Below, in pieces: positions 1 through 10,026 of a stretch of 52,401 nt of DNA. A model generated the notes under the pieces. That model was not told where the DNA came from. It saw only the letters and a program-made list of their open reading frames with translations, and did not search any database. Source of the DNA: Pseudomonadota bacterium (GTDB lineage: Bacteria; Pseudomonadota; Gammaproteobacteria; Acidiferrobacterales; UBA6901); NCBI GenBank assembly GCA_021783175.1, contig JAJXUF010000012.1, forward strand, positions 1 to 52,401, read 5' to 3'. Position numbers and translations under genes: made by a program. The stretch's first letter is position 1. Every line of letters starts with the position of its first letter.

Positions 1-7
1 TGTCTTC

Positions 8-2275
8 ATGCAGACCGTCCCTGACTTGTTTTCTCATCGTAAATACTGGGCTGCCCGCTTTGGTATCGCCCCGGTCCTTCCTACGTCACGCAGCGAAATG
101 GACGCGCTCGGCTGGGATGCCTGCGACGTGGTGATCGTGACCGGCGATGCCTATGTCGATCACCCTAGTTTTGGTATGGCAATCGTCGGACGATTGCTCG
201 AGGCACAGGGTTTTCGTGTTGGCATTATTGCGCAGCCGGATTGGCACAAAAAAGATGCGTTCATGGACCTGGGACAGCCGAGGCTGTTTTTCGGCATTAC
301 CGGCGGGAATATGGATTCCATGGTGAATCGATATACCGCCGAGCGGCGAATACGCTCGGACGATGCGTATTCGCCGGGGGGTGAGGGCGGACGGCGTCCG
401 GACCGTTCCGTGATTGTTTACGCCCAACGCGCCCGCGAGGCGTATTCAGATGTACCGATCATCATCGGCGGCATTGAAGCGAGTTTGCGCAGAATCGCGC
501 ATTACGATTATTGGTCTGACAAAGTGCGCCGCTCGATTCTGTTGGATGCCAAGGCGGACCTTCTGGTATACGGAAACGGAGAACGGCAGATAACGGAGAT
601 TGCGCATCGTCTGGCACGCGGTGAGCCGATCGAAGCGATCACCGATGTGCGTGGCACGGCATTCATTCGCAGGGATCTGCCGGGCGATTGGACAGAAATC
701 GATTCAACCCATATTGATGTTCCAGGGCCGCTAAATCCGCCGGTCGATCCGTATGCCATGAGTGGAAGCGGGTCGACCACGCCGACATGCGATGCAGCGG
801 GCAGCAAGACCGAGAGGGTGCACTTTCAGCGCACGCCAGCAAAGGTAAGTCGCGACCGCAGTGTGATTCGCCTGCCGGCGTTCGAGCAGGTCGCGGCCGA
901 ACCAGTTCTTTACGCGCACGCCTCGCGCATACTCCATACCGAGTCCAATCCGGGAAACGCACGCGCCCTGGTGCAACGACATGGAGAGCGTGATCTTTGG
1001 CTAAACCCACCTGCAATTCCGCTGACAACACGCGAGCTAGATCGCGTGTACGAGTTACCGTTTACGCGGCGGCCGCACCCGTCTTACGGCGACGCGAACA
1101 TTCCGGCGTACGAGATGATTCGTTTTTCAATTTCCATCCAGCGGGGATGCTTTGGGGGGTGTACCTTCTGCTCCATAACAGAACACGAGGGCCGCATCAT
1201 CCAAAGTCGATCCGAGGATTCAGTGATCCGAGAAATCGAGGCCGTGCGCGACTCGGTCCCCGGTTTTACTGGCATCATATCGGATCTTGGCGGACCCACT
1301 GCCAATATGTATCGCCTGCATTGCAAGAGCAGCGAGGTGGAAGCCGCCTGCCGCCGACCATCTTGTGTTTATCCTGGTATTTGCCGAAACCTGAATACCG
1401 ACCATGCGCCGCTTATCCGACTATACCGGCGCGCGCGGGCAGTGCCAGGGGTGAAGAAGGTGCTTATTGCCTCGGGTGTACGCTATGACCTTGCGGTCGA
1501 ATCGCCAGAGTATGTAAAGGAACTAGTCAGTCACCATGTTGGCGGCTACCTTAAGATCGCTCCCGAGCATCTGCGGGAGGGCCCCCTCAGCAAGATGATG
1601 AAGCCCGGCATGGGATCATATTACCGCTTCAAGGAGATGTTTGACCGCTTCTCGAACGCGGCAGGCAAGGAGCAGTACCTGATTCCGTATTTCATTGCTG
1701 CCCACCCCGGCACTACCGATGAAGACATGCTCGAACTGGCGCTGTGGTTGAAACAAAACGGGTTCCGCGCAGATCAGGTTCAGGCATTTTTGCCCTCGCC
1801 CATGGCTACGGCCACCGCCATGTATCATTCCGGCAAGAATCCGCTGCGCAAGGTTACGGTGGAAAGCGAAGACGTGGAAATTCCAAAGGGGTTGAAGGTG
1901 CGTCGGCTGCACAAGGCCTTCCTGCGTTATCACGACCCTAACAACTGGCCAGTATTGCGACAGGCCTTGCGCCGTATGGGTCGTGCCGACCTCATTGGCG
2001 GCGCGAAACATCATCTCGTTCCCGCCCATCAACCGCTTGGACGAATGCAGTTTCGCGCGTCCAGTTCTGCGCCGGCTGCGGAACCGACCGGCCACAAGCA
2101 GCTCGATCGTCCTAAGCTTGGCAACCCGCCAAGGGCCCTGGGCAGAGGGGGCCGCTTTCGTACGCAACACACCGGGTCTCCAGAACGTGCAACGGTGGAT
2201 CCCCAAGGCCGGCCACAGCCTTTGCTTAACCCCGGAAGTCCTACGGGTCGAGGCAAACGCCGACGCGGGCGCTAA
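8..2275 (+). CDS. ygiQ: YgiQ family radical SAM protein
   Basis: A 755-residue protein of the YgiQ (UPF0313) family, which has an N-terminal domain, a radical SAM core and a C-terminal tail. The 4Fe-4S cysteines are visible as CX3CX2C at C381, C385 and C388 in the context [10 protein letters not shown], followed by SITEHEGR and the [11 protein letters not shown] stretch typical of the family. The N-terminal region aligns with my recollection of E. coli YgiQ from DLFS and YWAARFG onwards, which supports ATG 8 as start although the frame stays open to the window edge. The tail after about residue 690 is basic and low-complexity. The reaction catalysed by the family is not established. It converges with mogA, 40 bases away. 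Confidence 0.95.
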   Translation: MQTVPDLFSHRKYWAARFGIAPVLPTSRSEMDALGWDACDVVIVTGDAYVDHPSFGMAIVGRLLEAQGFRVGIIAQPDWHKKDAFMDLGQPRLFFGITGGNMDSMVNRYTAERRIRSDDAYSPGGEGGRRPDRSVIVYAQRAREAYSDVPIIIGGIEASLRRIAHYDYWSDKVRRSILLDAKADLLVYGNGERQITEIAHRLARGEPIEAITDVRGTAFIRRDLPGDWTEIDSTHIDVPGPLNPPVDPYAMSGSGSTTPTCDAAGSKTERVHFQRTPAKVSRDRSVIRLPAFEQVAAEPVLYAHASRILHTESNPGNARALVQRHGERDLWLNPPAIPLTTRELDRVYELPFTRRPHPSYGDANIPAYEMIRFSISIQRGCFGGCTFCSITEHEGRIIQSRSEDSVIREIEAVRDSVPGFTGIISDLGGPTANMYRLHCKSSEVEAACRRPSCVYPGICRNLNTDHAPLIRLYRRARAVPGVKKVLIASGVRYDLAVESPEYVKELVSHHVGGYLKIAPEHLREGPLSKMMKPGMGSYYRFKEMFDRFSNAAGKEQYLIPYFIAAHPGTTDEDMLELALWLKQNGFRADQVQAFLPSPMATATAMYHSGKNPLRKVTVESEDVEIPKGLKVRRLHKAFLRYHDPNNWPVLRQALRRMGRADLIGGAKHHLVPAHQPLGRMQFRASSSAPAAEPTGHKQLDRPKLGNPPRALGRGGRFRTQHTGSPERATVDPQGRPQPLLNPGSPTGRGKRRRGR

Positions 2276-2315
2276 TGGGCGTGATAGTTTGGCGTCAGGG
2301 ACCTGTCGCCGTTAG

Positions 2316-2846
2316 TTACGCGCCCTTGGGGCGAAATGCCTTGATAACGGCCTCATTGCATTCCAGGTAGGGTCCTCCGATTAAGTCGATGCAGTACGGG
2401 ATAGCCGGAAACACGGCGTCCAGACATTCGCGTATCGACTTTGGCTTTCCTGGCAGGTTCACGATCAGTGCGTTCGCGCGGATTCCCGCTGTCTGGCGCG
2501 ATAGTATTGCCGTGGGAACATAACGCAAGCTCACCTGGCGCATCAATTCGCCGAATCCCGGCATCATTTTGTCGCATATCGCCTCGGTGGCTTCGGGCGT
2601 CACGTCGCGTGCGGCGGGACCGGTACCGCCTGTCGTGACAACCAGGCAACACTTTTCCCGATCGACGAGATCAGTTAGGGTCGCCTCGATCGTCGGTTGG
2701 TCGTCCGGAATGAGGCGATAGATCGACTCCCACGGCGATGCGAGGTAGGCCTTGAGGGTTTCAATAATGGCCTTGCCGGACAGGTCCTCGTACACGCCGG
2801 CGCTGGCGCGGTCGGAAGCTGTAACTATGCCGATTCTCGTCGTCAC
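2316..2846 (-). CDS. mogA: Molybdopterin adenylyltransferase MogA
   Basis: A 176-residue MoCF-fold protein. It should adenylylate molybdopterin with ATP in the last steps of molybdenum cofactor synthesis, in the cytoplasm. The signature TTGGTGPAARDVTPEAT is intact, as are MPGFGELMRQ, TAILSRQTAGIR and the NLPGKPKSIREC block, all of which match MogA better than MoaB. Length is slightly below E. coli MogA (about 195) because the insertion after the NLPG block is shorter. It stands alone here; no moa or moe gene is nearby. It is read toward ygiQ. Confidence 0.9.
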   Translation of the reverse strand: MTTRIGIVTASDRASAGVYEDLSGKAIIETLKAYLASPWESIYRLIPDDQPTIEATLTDLVDREKCCLVVTTGGTGPAARDVTPEATEAICDKMMPGFGELMRQVSLRYVPTAILSRQTAGIRANALIVNLPGKPKSIRECLDAVFPAIPYCIDLIGGPYLECNEAVIKAFRPKGA

Positions 2847-3252
2847 GCGGATTTCCTCTCGTCGATTGCAACAAATTTTGCGTAACCATCATTGTAGCTC
2901 GAAGCACTGGCGCTAATGTTGCTGCCGGACACGCCTGGCCGCCGCGGCAGAACGACAGCAATATTGGCCTGCCCCGTTCGGACTTTCGGACGCGATCCAG
3001 GCTGGCGGATGCGAGAAGTCATTTTGCGGACGTTCGCATGGTCTGCGAAAAAATTGATTTCTCGGAAACCAACCGGTCTACGCAGCGGCAGGATCAGTCC
3101 CCTGTCTTCAACGGAACGCGCAATCGTGTTCCAGACGCGCGCGACCTGCCAGCACTTGCAAGCCGACGTCTGGTCATGTCTAAATATAGCGCGTGCGCGA
3201 TCCCAGCGCGTCAAAATAGTCTTTTGAAATCAAGCTTGAAGGAGTGTATACG
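2847..3252. other. Intergenic stretch, no gene seen
   Basis: About 400 bases between the divergent mogA and DUF2892 genes. Open frames on both strands here have the arginine- and serine-rich composition of chance frames and match no family I know. Promoters for both neighbours should lie here, but I cannot point to a convincing -35/-10 pair. The only clear element is the Shine-Dalgarno AAGGAG at 3239-3244. Confidence 0.5.
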
Positions 3253-3453
3253 ATGTCCGTTGACCGTCTTGTGTTGGCCTTTGCCGGCGCCTTTATCCTT
3301 ATCAGCCTCGCATTGTCGCAATTGCATAGCGTGTACTGGCTGTGGTTCACCGCATTTGTCGGCGCGAACCTGCTGCAATCCGCGTTCACCGGGTTTTGCC
3401 CGCTTGCCATGATTCTGAAGGCATTCGGAGTCAAGTCAGGCCAGGCGTTCTAG
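3253..3453 (+). CDS. DUF2892 family small inner-membrane protein
   Basis: A 66-residue hydrophobic protein of the DUF2892 type (also found as the C-terminal part of YgaP rhodaneses). It has two predicted membrane helices, about residues 5-24 and 28-46, and the conserved [13 protein letters not shown] segment containing a single Cys. Start ATG 3253 is chosen because AAGGAG at 3239-3244 sits eight bases upstream; a GTG at 3244 in the same frame would overlap that site. Function is unknown; the family often accompanies sulfur or redox genes, but none is adjacent. A strong hairpin follows immediately. Confidence 0.85.
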   Translation: MSVDRLVLAFAGAFILISLALSQLHSVYWLWFTAFVGANLLQSAFTGFCPLAMILKAFGVKSGQAF

Positions 3454-3463
3454 GATCTGTCCA

Positions 3464-3490
3464 CCCGATCCCGCGCAATGCGGGGTCGGG
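3464..3490. terminator. Bidirectional hairpin between convergent genes
   Basis: An 11-base-pair stem (CCCGATCCCGC at 3464-3474 with GCGGGGTCGGG at 3480-3490, one G-U pair) and a five-base loop. It lies exactly between the stop of the DUF2892 gene and the stop of the MacB-like permease gene. There is no long T-tract on either side, so it is probably a weak or Rho-assisted terminator serving both directions, or an RNA 3'-end stabiliser. Confidence 0.6.
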
Positions 3491-4711
3491 CTATTCGTAA
3501 CGCAAGGCCTCGATGGGCTTCTGATGAGCGCCCTTGCGGGCTGGGTAATAGCCAAAGAAGATTCCGATACCGGCTGCCACCAAAAAGGCCAGCACCAATG
3601 ACCAGAGAGTCACCACAACGGTGATTCCAGCCAGGACACTCACGATCCAGGCGCCAGTCATTCCTAGCGCGATACCGATAATGGATCCGAGTATCGATAT
3701 GATCATGGCTTCCAGCAGAAACTGAATCATTACCTGCCAGGGCAGGGCTCCAACTGCCATGCGAATACCAATCTCGCGTGTTCGCTCGGTCACAGATACC
3801 AGCATGATATTCATTATGCCGATACCTCCGACAAGGAGTGAAATGGATGCAATAGCGCCGAGCATGAACGACAGGATGCGTGCCGTCGACGCCGCTGCCT
3901 GGAAAAGGGCCGTCAGGTTACGAATCGTAAAATCATCATCTTCGGCCTTTCCAATGCGATGCCGCTGTCGCAACAGCTGCTCCATGCTCTTCTGCACCTG
4001 CTCCATCAGATTCGCCGATTGGGCCTGGACCATGATAAAGCGCACGCTTCCCGGCAGTTGTGTCCCGAAAAGCTTTCGCTGCGCGGTGGTTACCGGCACG
4101 AGTACGGTGTCGTCCTGATCCCGTCCGTCGAGGCTCTGGCCTTTGTCGGCCAACACACCGATTACCTGGAACGGGCTGTTAAGGATGCGCACTGTTTTGC
4201 CGATTGGATTCTCGTCGCCAAAGAGATTTGTTACCACGGTCTGTCCAAGCAGCGCTACGCGTGTCGCTGCCCGCAGATCGGCGTTTGAAAAAGCGTGGCC
4301 GGACTTAAGACTCCAGTCTCGCAACTTAAGGTAACTCGGCGTCGTTCCAGTGACCAGTGTGCTCCAGTTGGCGCCGCTATAAACCAGTTGTGCTGAGCCA
4401 GACGCTATCGGGGCTACCGCAGCTACACCCTTCACATCTTCTAGTGCCTCCGCATCCCCCAGGTTCAGTGTGGCGACCGACCCGGCCCCAAAGCGCATGC
4501 CGCCTGAGGTCGAGGCGCCAGGAAGAATGATAAACAGGTTGGCACCCATTGAGGTAATCGACTGGTTTATGATGAATTGCGCACCTTGGCCAATGGCAAG
4601 CATGAGCACCACGGCGCCTACGCCGATGATCATGCCCAGCATTGTGAGCAACGTGCGCAGGCGATTAACCGCCATTGCGCGCCAAGCTTCGCCAAGCAGG
4701 GCGGGAATCAA
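3491..4711 (-). CDS. MacB-like ABC transporter permease (FtsX family)
   Basis: A 406-residue membrane protein with MacB architecture minus the ATPase: an N-terminal helix (about residues 18-41, with LRTLLTMLGMIIGVGAV), a large periplasmic MacB_PCD-type domain (about 45-240) and three C-terminal FtsX helices (about 280-390). The ERTREIGIRMAVGA coupling motif and the final PARKGAHQKPIEALRYE are characteristic. Its start overlaps the end of the ATPase gene by four bases, so the two are translationally coupled. In E. coli MacB both parts are one polypeptide; here they are separate. Probable role: mechanotransmission export of a periplasmic substrate, peptide, lipid or drug, together with the adaptor upstream and an unlinked TolC. 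Substrate is unknown. Confidence 0.9.
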   Translation of the reverse strand: MIPALLGEAWRAMAVNRLRTLLTMLGMIIGVGAVVLMLAIGQGAQFIINQSITSMGANLFIILPGASTSGGMRFGAGSVATLNLGDAEALEDVKGVAAVAPIASGSAQLVYSGANWSTLVTGTTPSYLKLRDWSLKSGHAFSNADLRAATRVALLGQTVVTNLFGDENPIGKTVRILNSPFQVIGVLADKGQSLDGRDQDDTVLVPVTTAQRKLFGTQLPGSVRFIMVQAQSANLMEQVQKSMEQLLRQRHRIGKAEDDDFTIRNLTALFQAAASTARILSFMLGAIASISLLVGGIGIMNIMLVSVTERTREIGIRMAVGALPWQVMIQFLLEAMIISILGSIIGIALGMTGAWIVSVLAGITVVVTLWSLVLAFLVAAGIGIFFGYYPARKGAHQKPIEALRYE

Positions 4712-5430
4712 TTGTCGGTCCCCGAAAGAAGCTCATTCGTTGCCCCGTCCTGCACGATGCGACCATCCAAAAAGCGTACGAGGCGGTGGGCGTAGCGCGC
4801 AATATCGGCCTCATGCGTAACGAGAAGTATCGTTATCCCGCGCGTGGTATTGAGGTCGGTGAAAAGTCCCATGATCTCCTGACTGGTTTTGGTATCAAGG
4901 TTGCCGGTGGGTTCGTCGGCAAGTATGAACTGCGGTTGGTTAGCCAGCGCGCGGGCTATGGCCACGCGCTGTTGTTGGCCGCCGGATAACTGATTCGGTA
5001 AGTGATGCGCGACCGCGCCGAGTCCTACCTGTTCGAGCAGTTCCTGCGCACGCTCGCGGCGCTCACGTCGGGCCATCCCTGAATACAGCAACGGAAGAGC
5101 GACATTATCGCGGGCATCAACCCGCGACAGAAGGTTGAACCCTTGGAACACGAATCCAAACAAACGATTGCGCAGCCGTGCCAGTTCATTCACGCCGAGT
5201 GAAGCTACGTCGCGGCCATCGAGGTAGTAATGACCCGCGGTCGGGGCATCGAGGCAGCCAAGAATATTCATGAACGTTGATTTGCCCGAGCCCGAAGGTC
5301 CCATGATTGCAACGAACTCGCCCGCATAGATGCTGAGGTCGACGCCTTTTAGCACCGGCACTGGCGCAGCCATGCCTGTCGAGTATTCCTTTCGAATGCC
5401 CTCAGCACGGATAAGCGGTGCGCCATTCAT
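4708..5430 (-). CDS. MacB/LolD-type ABC transporter ATPase
   Basis: A 240-residue ATP-binding subunit of the MacB/LolD/FtsE class. Walker A GPSGSGKS is at residues 44-51, signature [15 protein letters not shown] begins at 148, and Walker B FILADEP is at 168-174 followed by TGNLD. It lies directly between the adaptor gene (stop abutting at 5431) and the permease gene (four-base overlap), so adaptor-ATPase-permease form one operon read leftward. It should energise the FtsX-type permease in the inner membrane. Confidence 0.93.
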   Translation of the reverse strand: MNGAPLIRAEGIRKEYSTGMAAPVPVLKGVDLSIYAGEFVAIMGPSGSGKSTFMNILGCLDAPTAGHYYLDGRDVASLGVNELARLRNRLFGFVFQGFNLLSRVDARDNVALPLLYSGMARRERRERAQELLEQVGLGAVAHHLPNQLSGGQQQRVAIARALANQPQFILADEPTGNLDTKTSQEIMGLFTDLNTTRGITILLVTHEADIARYAHRLVRFLDGRIVQDGATNELLSGTDN

Positions 5431-6594
5431 TTAGAGAGCCCGAAAATGGAACTGGCCGCTGCTCGCAGGTTTCTTTGCTTCTCGGTCCTCCACAATCAGC
5501 CGATCTCCCGGCTTCAGATCGCCGCCCACCACTTCGGTAAATTTGTTGTCCGTAATCCCGGTCTGGATCCGCACCGGCGTTACCTGGTTGTTGCGCAGCA
5601 GGTAGACCGTCTTGCCTTCGGAGCTATCGGCGGTCGGTGAGTCTGCTGTTGGTGTCGGAGCCTGGGCAGCCGCGGGACGATAGCGCAGGATGCTGTTCGG
5701 AATCCTAAGAACATCCTTGCGCTGGGCCGTGATAATGTGGACATTTGCCGTCATGCCCGGCATCAAGAGCCTTTCGCGATTGTCCACAGAAACCACGACG
5801 TCATAGGTCACCACATTCTGCTGGATCGTCGGATTAAGGCGAACCTGGAATACCTTTCCCTGAAATTCACGATCTGGAAAAGCATCGACGCTGAAATTCA
5901 CAGTTTGTCCCTTCCGCACGCCGCCAATGTCTGCCTCGGCAACACTGGTATCGATCTGCATGCGCCGCAAATCCTGGGCAATGGTAAAAAGTGTAGGAGT
6001 CTGGAAACTTGCAGCAACGGTTTGCCCGACATCTACGTTACGTGCCACAACTACGCCGGAGACGGGTGAGCGGATGGTCGCGTAATTAAGATTTGTTCGA
6101 TCGCGATTGACCTGGGCGCGGGCGAGTTCCACTTGTGCCTGCGCTGCCGCGAGCGCCTGCGCAGTCTGATCCAGGTTGGCTTGAGACACCATCTGTTGCT
6201 GGAAGAGAAGGCGCGAACGGTTGGCATTCGACTCGGCGAGGGTCAGATTGGCCTGTGCGCTGGCCAGATTCGCCTGGCTTTGCAGCAGCTGAGCCTTGAG
6301 CAGTGCAGGATCGAGCTTCGCCAGCACCTGGCCGGCTTTGACGTGATCGTTGAAGTCCGCGTACAGCTTGCTGATGGTGCCGGACACCTGGGTGCCGACA
6401 TTAACTAGGACCACGGGATTGAGTGTGCCACTCGCGATGACTATCTGTACGATGTTTCCGCGATCCGCCGCAGCCGTTTCATAGCGCTCAGCCGCCTTCG
6501 GCGCATGCGTGACCTTCCAGGCGTAGCGCGCACCGATGACAACAGCCAGCACGGCCGCCGCAATTGCGATCCAACGGGGAAAACGAATGGACAT
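5431..6594 (-). CDS. MacA-like periplasmic adaptor (HlyD/RND-MFP family)
   Basis: A 387-residue membrane-fusion protein anchored by one N-terminal helix (about residues 8-26). It shows the split lipoyl motif (VGTQVSGTISKLYADFNDHVKAG before and ATIRSPVSGVVVARNVDVGQ after, residue numbers about 67-90 and 172-192), an alanine- and glutamine-rich coiled-coil hairpin between them (about 100-170), and beta-barrel and membrane-proximal domains after that. It is typical of MacA. It would bridge the inner-membrane permease to an outer-membrane TolC channel, but no tolC-like gene is in the window. First gene of the leftward operon, divergent from the LolA-like operon. Confidence 0.92.
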   Translation of the reverse strand: MSIRFPRWIAIAAAVLAVVIGARYAWKVTHAPKAAERYETAAADRGNIVQIVIASGTLNPVVLVNVGTQVSGTISKLYADFNDHVKAGQVLAKLDPALLKAQLLQSQANLASAQANLTLAESNANRSRLLFQQQMVSQANLDQTAQALAAAQAQVELARAQVNRDRTNLNYATIRSPVSGVVVARNVDVGQTVAASFQTPTLFTIAQDLRRMQIDTSVAEADIGGVRKGQTVNFSVDAFPDREFQGKVFQVRLNPTIQQNVVTYDVVVSVDNRERLLMPGMTANVHIITAQRKDVLRIPNSILRYRPAAAQAPTPTADSPTADSSEGKTVYLLRNNQVTPVRIQTGITDNKFTEVVGGDLKPGDRLIVEDREAKKPASSGQFHFRAL

Positions 6595-6726
6595 GAAGGG
6601 GTAAACCTCTATCGCCTATTCGACCTATTCTACGCGGTTTCACCGCCAGCCGGCTACGCATGTTGTTTTACAGGAATAGATACGTCGGATGTATCGCAAG
6701 TTCCCATGGCGCAAGGCTGCTTCCTT

Positions 6727-6779
6727 TGATCATTTGCTGTGATAGAGTGACCTTGGCTCCGATACCAACTGAATGATCA
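6727..6779. promoter_or_regulatory. Inverted repeat in the divergent promoter region
   Basis: TGATCATT at 6727-6734 and its exact reverse complement AATGATCA at 6772-6779, in the 205-base region between the MacA-like gene and the LolA-like gene. The right arm ends 20 bases before the LolA-like start. It could be a pair of operator half-sites or a leader hairpin. The core TGATCA is itself palindromic, so each arm could also be an independent site. The role is inferred only from position. Confidence 0.35.
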
Positions 6780-6799
6780 GGGGTTACCTATAGCCTTGT

Positions 6800-7546
6800 A
6801 TGCGCAAATTGCTGGCATCCATCTTTTTGGTTTTCCTCATTGCGCCTGCATGCCGGGCTCAGGATGCTGCGGCGATCGTCAAGGCTGCGATTGACTACTG
6901 GCGGGACGTTTCGTCTTATTCAGTCATCGAGATGGTCATTCACCGGCCCGACTGGGAACGGACGATGACCTTGCGGGTATGGACGCAGGGCGAGAAGAAA
7001 TCACTGGTACGCGTAACAGCGCCGCCTAAGGACGCGGGCAATGCAACGCTGCTTGTTGGCAACGACATGTGGAGTTTTAGTCCGAGGATCAACCGGGTAA
7101 TCAAAATCCCGTCAAGCATGATGAGTCAGAGTTGGATGGGGTCGGATTTCTCCAATAACGATCTGGCCAAGGCAGATGACCTCATTCGGCAATATCGCCA
7201 CAAGTTGCTTCGAACTGAAGTCCGAGATGGACACAAGCTGTTTATTATAGAGTCCATACCGCATGAGAGTGCGCCGGTGGTCTGGGGCAAGGAGATAGTC
7301 ACCATCCGCGACGACCATATTTTGTTGCAGCACGATTTTTACGACCAGAACGGCGTTTTGTTGAAGAGATTGACGACCGAAGAAATCAGGGTTATGGGTG
7401 GCAAAGCCATCGCTGTGCGCGAGCGCATGCAGCGCATGGATAAGCCGAACGAGTGGACCCAGGTAATCACCAAAGAGGCTCGCTTCGATATCAACGTGCC
7501 GGAGAGTCTGTTTACCCTGTCAAACCTGCGCAATCCGCGCGACTGA
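6800..7546 (+). CDS. LolA-like outer membrane lipoprotein-sorting protein
   Basis: A 248-residue secreted protein: a signal peptide of about 20 residues (MRKLLASIFLVFLIAPACRA) and then one LolA-like domain of the PF17131 type. The family hallmarks are visible: SYSVIEMVIHRPDWERTM, WTQGEKKSLVRVTAPPKD, MWSFSPRINRVIKIPSSMM and SWMGSDFSNNDL. LolA-fold proteins are periplasmic carriers of lipidated or hydrophobic cargo. It starts an operon: the first permease begins 15 bases after its stop. The association with FtsX permeases and an ATPase suggests that it accepts cargo released by that complex. It is not the housekeeping LolA. Confidence 0.88.
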   Translation: MRKLLASIFLVFLIAPACRAQDAAAIVKAAIDYWRDVSSYSVIEMVIHRPDWERTMTLRVWTQGEKKSLVRVTAPPKDAGNATLLVGNDMWSFSPRINRVIKIPSSMMSQSWMGSDFSNNDLAKADDLIRQYRHKLLRTEVRDGHKLFIIESIPHESAPVVWGKEIVTIRDDHILLQHDFYDQNGVLLKRLTTEEIRVMGGKAIAVRERMQRMDKPNEWTQVITKEARFDINVPESLFTLSNLRNPRD

Positions 7547-7561
7547 CCTCGGGGGTAAGGT

Positions 7562-8791
7562 ATGGGCATCACTCTGCGCATGGCCTGGCGCAACCTGTGG
7601 CGTCATTCCCGCAGGACTTGGCTCACGGTATCGGCAATCGCCTTCTCGGCGGCGTTGCTGGTATTCATGATCGCCTTGCAGCTCGGTTCCTACGCTATGA
7701 TCATCAACGTCACCTTGCGCGTATTCCCTGGAGACATTCAGGTGCAGCATGCTGGGTACAACAGCAGGCCGAAAATACGCAGTACCGTTCCCGCTGCAGA
7801 TGCCCTGGCGGAGCGAATCCGGCAGGATACCATTGCCCATTCTGTTGCAGTGCGCGGGTACGGATTCGCTCTTGCATCCTCGCGGGACCGGAGCTACGGA
7901 GTCCAGGTGGTCGGTGTGCAACCGCAGTATGAAGGAGGGGTATCGACTATTCCTGGTCTGGTCAGGAATGGTCGATACCTCGCTTCTAGTGGAAAGGACG
8001 AAGCGGTAATCGGTGCGCTGCTGGCACGCAATCTGCGTATCAAAGTCGGCGATGAGTTAACCTTGCTCGGGTCCGCCAAGGATGGATCAATGGCGGCCAC
8101 CGTTCTGCCCGTGGTAGGCATTTTTCAAAGCGGCTCGCCCGACATCGACAGGAACATGGTGGAAATCCCGCTCGCGACTTTTCGCAACGTATTCAGCATG
8201 GGCACCGACGCGCACGCGATTGTTATCGATGCGTCGGATATCGGGCAGTTGCCCAAGCTTTTGAACGAAGTGCGATCCTTGCTTCCGCAACGGGCCAATC
8301 TGGTGGCGCTCCCATGGCAAGAGCTGGTACCCGGGTTAGAGCAGCTGATACGGATGGACATGGCTTCGGCCTGGTTTACGTATCTGTCGCTCATAATTGT
8401 GGTCACTTTCAGCATATTGAACACCTTTCTGATGGCCGTGCTTGAGCGTACACGCGAGTTCGGCCTCATGTTGGCGTTGGGCTCGTCGCCGCTTACCATC
8501 GGGCGTCTCATTCTTCTGGAGTCTTTGCTTCTGACGCTAATTGGCTTGGCCGTGGGCGTGGTGCTTGGTGCCGGAGTATCCTGGTATTTCTACGTCCGCG
8601 GTCTCACATTTCCGGGCATGAAAGAGCTTTATGCCCAGTACGGGCTGCCAGGCGTTCTCTACCCGCAGATTTCTCTGCTTGCGCTGTTTCTTGGACCGGC
8701 GGCCATATTGGTTTTTACATCGATGGCGGCTCTTTATCCTGCGCTGCGTATCCGCAGACTGCGTCCTGTGGATGCGATGCAAGCAATATGA
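7562..8791 (+). CDS. LolE/FtsX-type ABC transporter permease (first)
   Basis: A 409-residue permease with the LolC/LolE topology: N-terminal cytoplasmic MAWRNLWRHSRRTW, one helix (about 20-40), a periplasmic domain (about 50-260), then three helices (about 268-293, 315-345 and 370-397) and a short tail. The coupling motif LERTREFGLMLALGSSP is present. A GGGGTAAGG ribosome-binding stretch lies just before ATG 7562. Its stop overlaps the start of the second permease (ATGA). Together the two permeases probably form a heterodimer like LolCE. Confidence 0.9.
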   Translation: MGITLRMAWRNLWRHSRRTWLTVSAIAFSAALLVFMIALQLGSYAMIINVTLRVFPGDIQVQHAGYNSRPKIRSTVPAADALAERIRQDTIAHSVAVRGYGFALASSRDRSYGVQVVGVQPQYEGGVSTIPGLVRNGRYLASSGKDEAVIGALLARNLRIKVGDELTLLGSAKDGSMAATVLPVVGIFQSGSPDIDRNMVEIPLATFRNVFSMGTDAHAIVIDASDIGQLPKLLNEVRSLLPQRANLVALPWQELVPGLEQLIRMDMASAWFTYLSLIIVVTFSILNTFLMAVLERTREFGLMLALGSSPLTIGRLILLESLLLTLIGLAVGVVLGAGVSWYFYVRGLTFPGMKELYAQYGLPGVLYPQISLLALFLGPAAILVFTSMAALYPALRIRRLRPVDAMQAI

Positions 8792-10026
8792 TCGCAAATC
8801 CGACGAGTCTGCCGCTTCTGACACGGCTGGCTTGGCGCAATCTGTGGCGCCAGCGGCGGCGAACGACAATTATGCTGGCCGCCGTTGCCCTCGGCGTGTG
8901 GTCAATGGTGGTTCTGGCGGCGCTGTATCGCGGTCTCATGGAGCAGCAGGTGCGTACGGAAATTTTGAGCCTCACTGGACACATCCAGATCCATGCCCCG
9001 CACTTTCTCGACGACCCAACAGTGGAACACAGCATGCCTGCTCCGGATACGATGCTGCGTGCAGCCCTGGATAACCGGGATATCGTTGCATGGGCGCCGC
9101 GCGTTCGGGTGCCGGCAGTAGTTTCGAGCGAACGTGAGTCAGCAGGCGTAGTGCTGGTGGGGATCGATCCTGCGGCGGAACGCGGACTGTCATTCATTCC
9201 CGACGCAGTGGTTGCGGGACGTTATCTGAAGGACAGCGACGACCAAGGTCTGCTGTTGGGCCGCGAGCTCGCTGAGCGCCTGGAGACCGGTTTGGGCAAG
9301 CGCGTGGTTATCCTGAGCCAGGATGCCGATAACCAGATCGCCGACCGGGGGTTCCGGGTGGTCGGCATTTTTGGCGCCGAGGGTGGCAACGATGAGACTG
9401 CCTTTGTGTTTACCGGACTGCACGTGGCGCAAGGAATGCTTAAACTTGGGACAAAAATATCAGAGATCGGAGTCATGACGCAGGATCGGGATGCCGTTGC
9501 TGCGCCACTCGTGCGTCTGCGCGCGGCAGCAACTGGACTCGATGTCGAGCCATGGACTGCAATTCAACCGTTGCTCGTGCTTACGGTCAGAATTTCCAAC
9601 ATTTTTATGTACATCTGGTTCGGTATCGTTTTCCTCGCCATGTCTTTCGGATTGGTCAATACGCTGCTGATGGCGGTCTTCGAGCGTACACGGGAAATCG
9701 GCCTGGTCCAGGCACTGGGCATGAAGCCCGGACTGATTCTTTTTCAGGTGATCATCGAATCGGTCATGCTACTGGTTGTCGGCCTTGGTGCGGGAAATCT
9801 GTTGGCATGGACAACCATTGCATTGCTGCACAAGGGAATTGACTTGTCGCGATTCGCCCAGGGTATGCAGATGGTGGGTTATGGGACCCATCTATATCCT
9901 TATGTTGCCACCGAGGATGTCGTCGTCGCCAATGTGCTGGTCATCGTGCTTGGCATTTTGGCCAGCCTGTATCCCGCCTACCGGGCATCGCGTTACGTTC
10001 CTGTGGAGGGCATCACGAGAACATGA
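8788..10026 (+). CDS. LolE/FtsX-type ABC transporter permease (second)
   Basis: A 412-residue paralogue of the preceding permease with the same one-plus-three helix layout: N-terminal LAWRNLWRQRRRTT and helix about 27-47, periplasmic domain, then C-terminal helices at about 272-298, 318-345 and 380-402. The coupling motif is ERTREIGLVQALGMKPG. It overlaps its neighbours on both sides by four bases (ATGA), indicating translational coupling and fixed stoichiometry. Expected to pair with the first permease and the ATPase that follows. Confidence 0.9.
   Translation: MIANPTSLPLLTRLAWRNLWRQRRRTTIMLAAVALGVWSMVVLAALYRGLMEQQVRTEILSLTGHIQIHAPHFLDDPTVEHSMPAPDTMLRAALDNRDIVAWAPRVRVPAVVSSERESAGVVLVGIDPAAERGLSFIPDAVVAGRYLKDSDDQGLLLGRELAERLETGLGKRVVILSQDADNQIADRGFRVVGIFGAEGGNDETAFVFTGLHVAQGMLKLGTKISEIGVMTQDRDAVAAPLVRLRAAATGLDVEPWTAIQPLLVLTVRISNIFMYIWFGIVFLAMSFGLVNTLLMAVFERTREIGLVQALGMKPGLILFQVIIESVMLLVVGLGAGNLLAWTTIALLHKGIDLSRFAQGMQMVGYGTHLYPYVATEDVVVANVLVIVLGILASLYPAYRASRYVPVEGITRT

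Noticed and set aside
2843..3214. Minus-strand frame of 123 codons upstream of mogA
   Set aside because: Composition of a chance frame and no translation signal.
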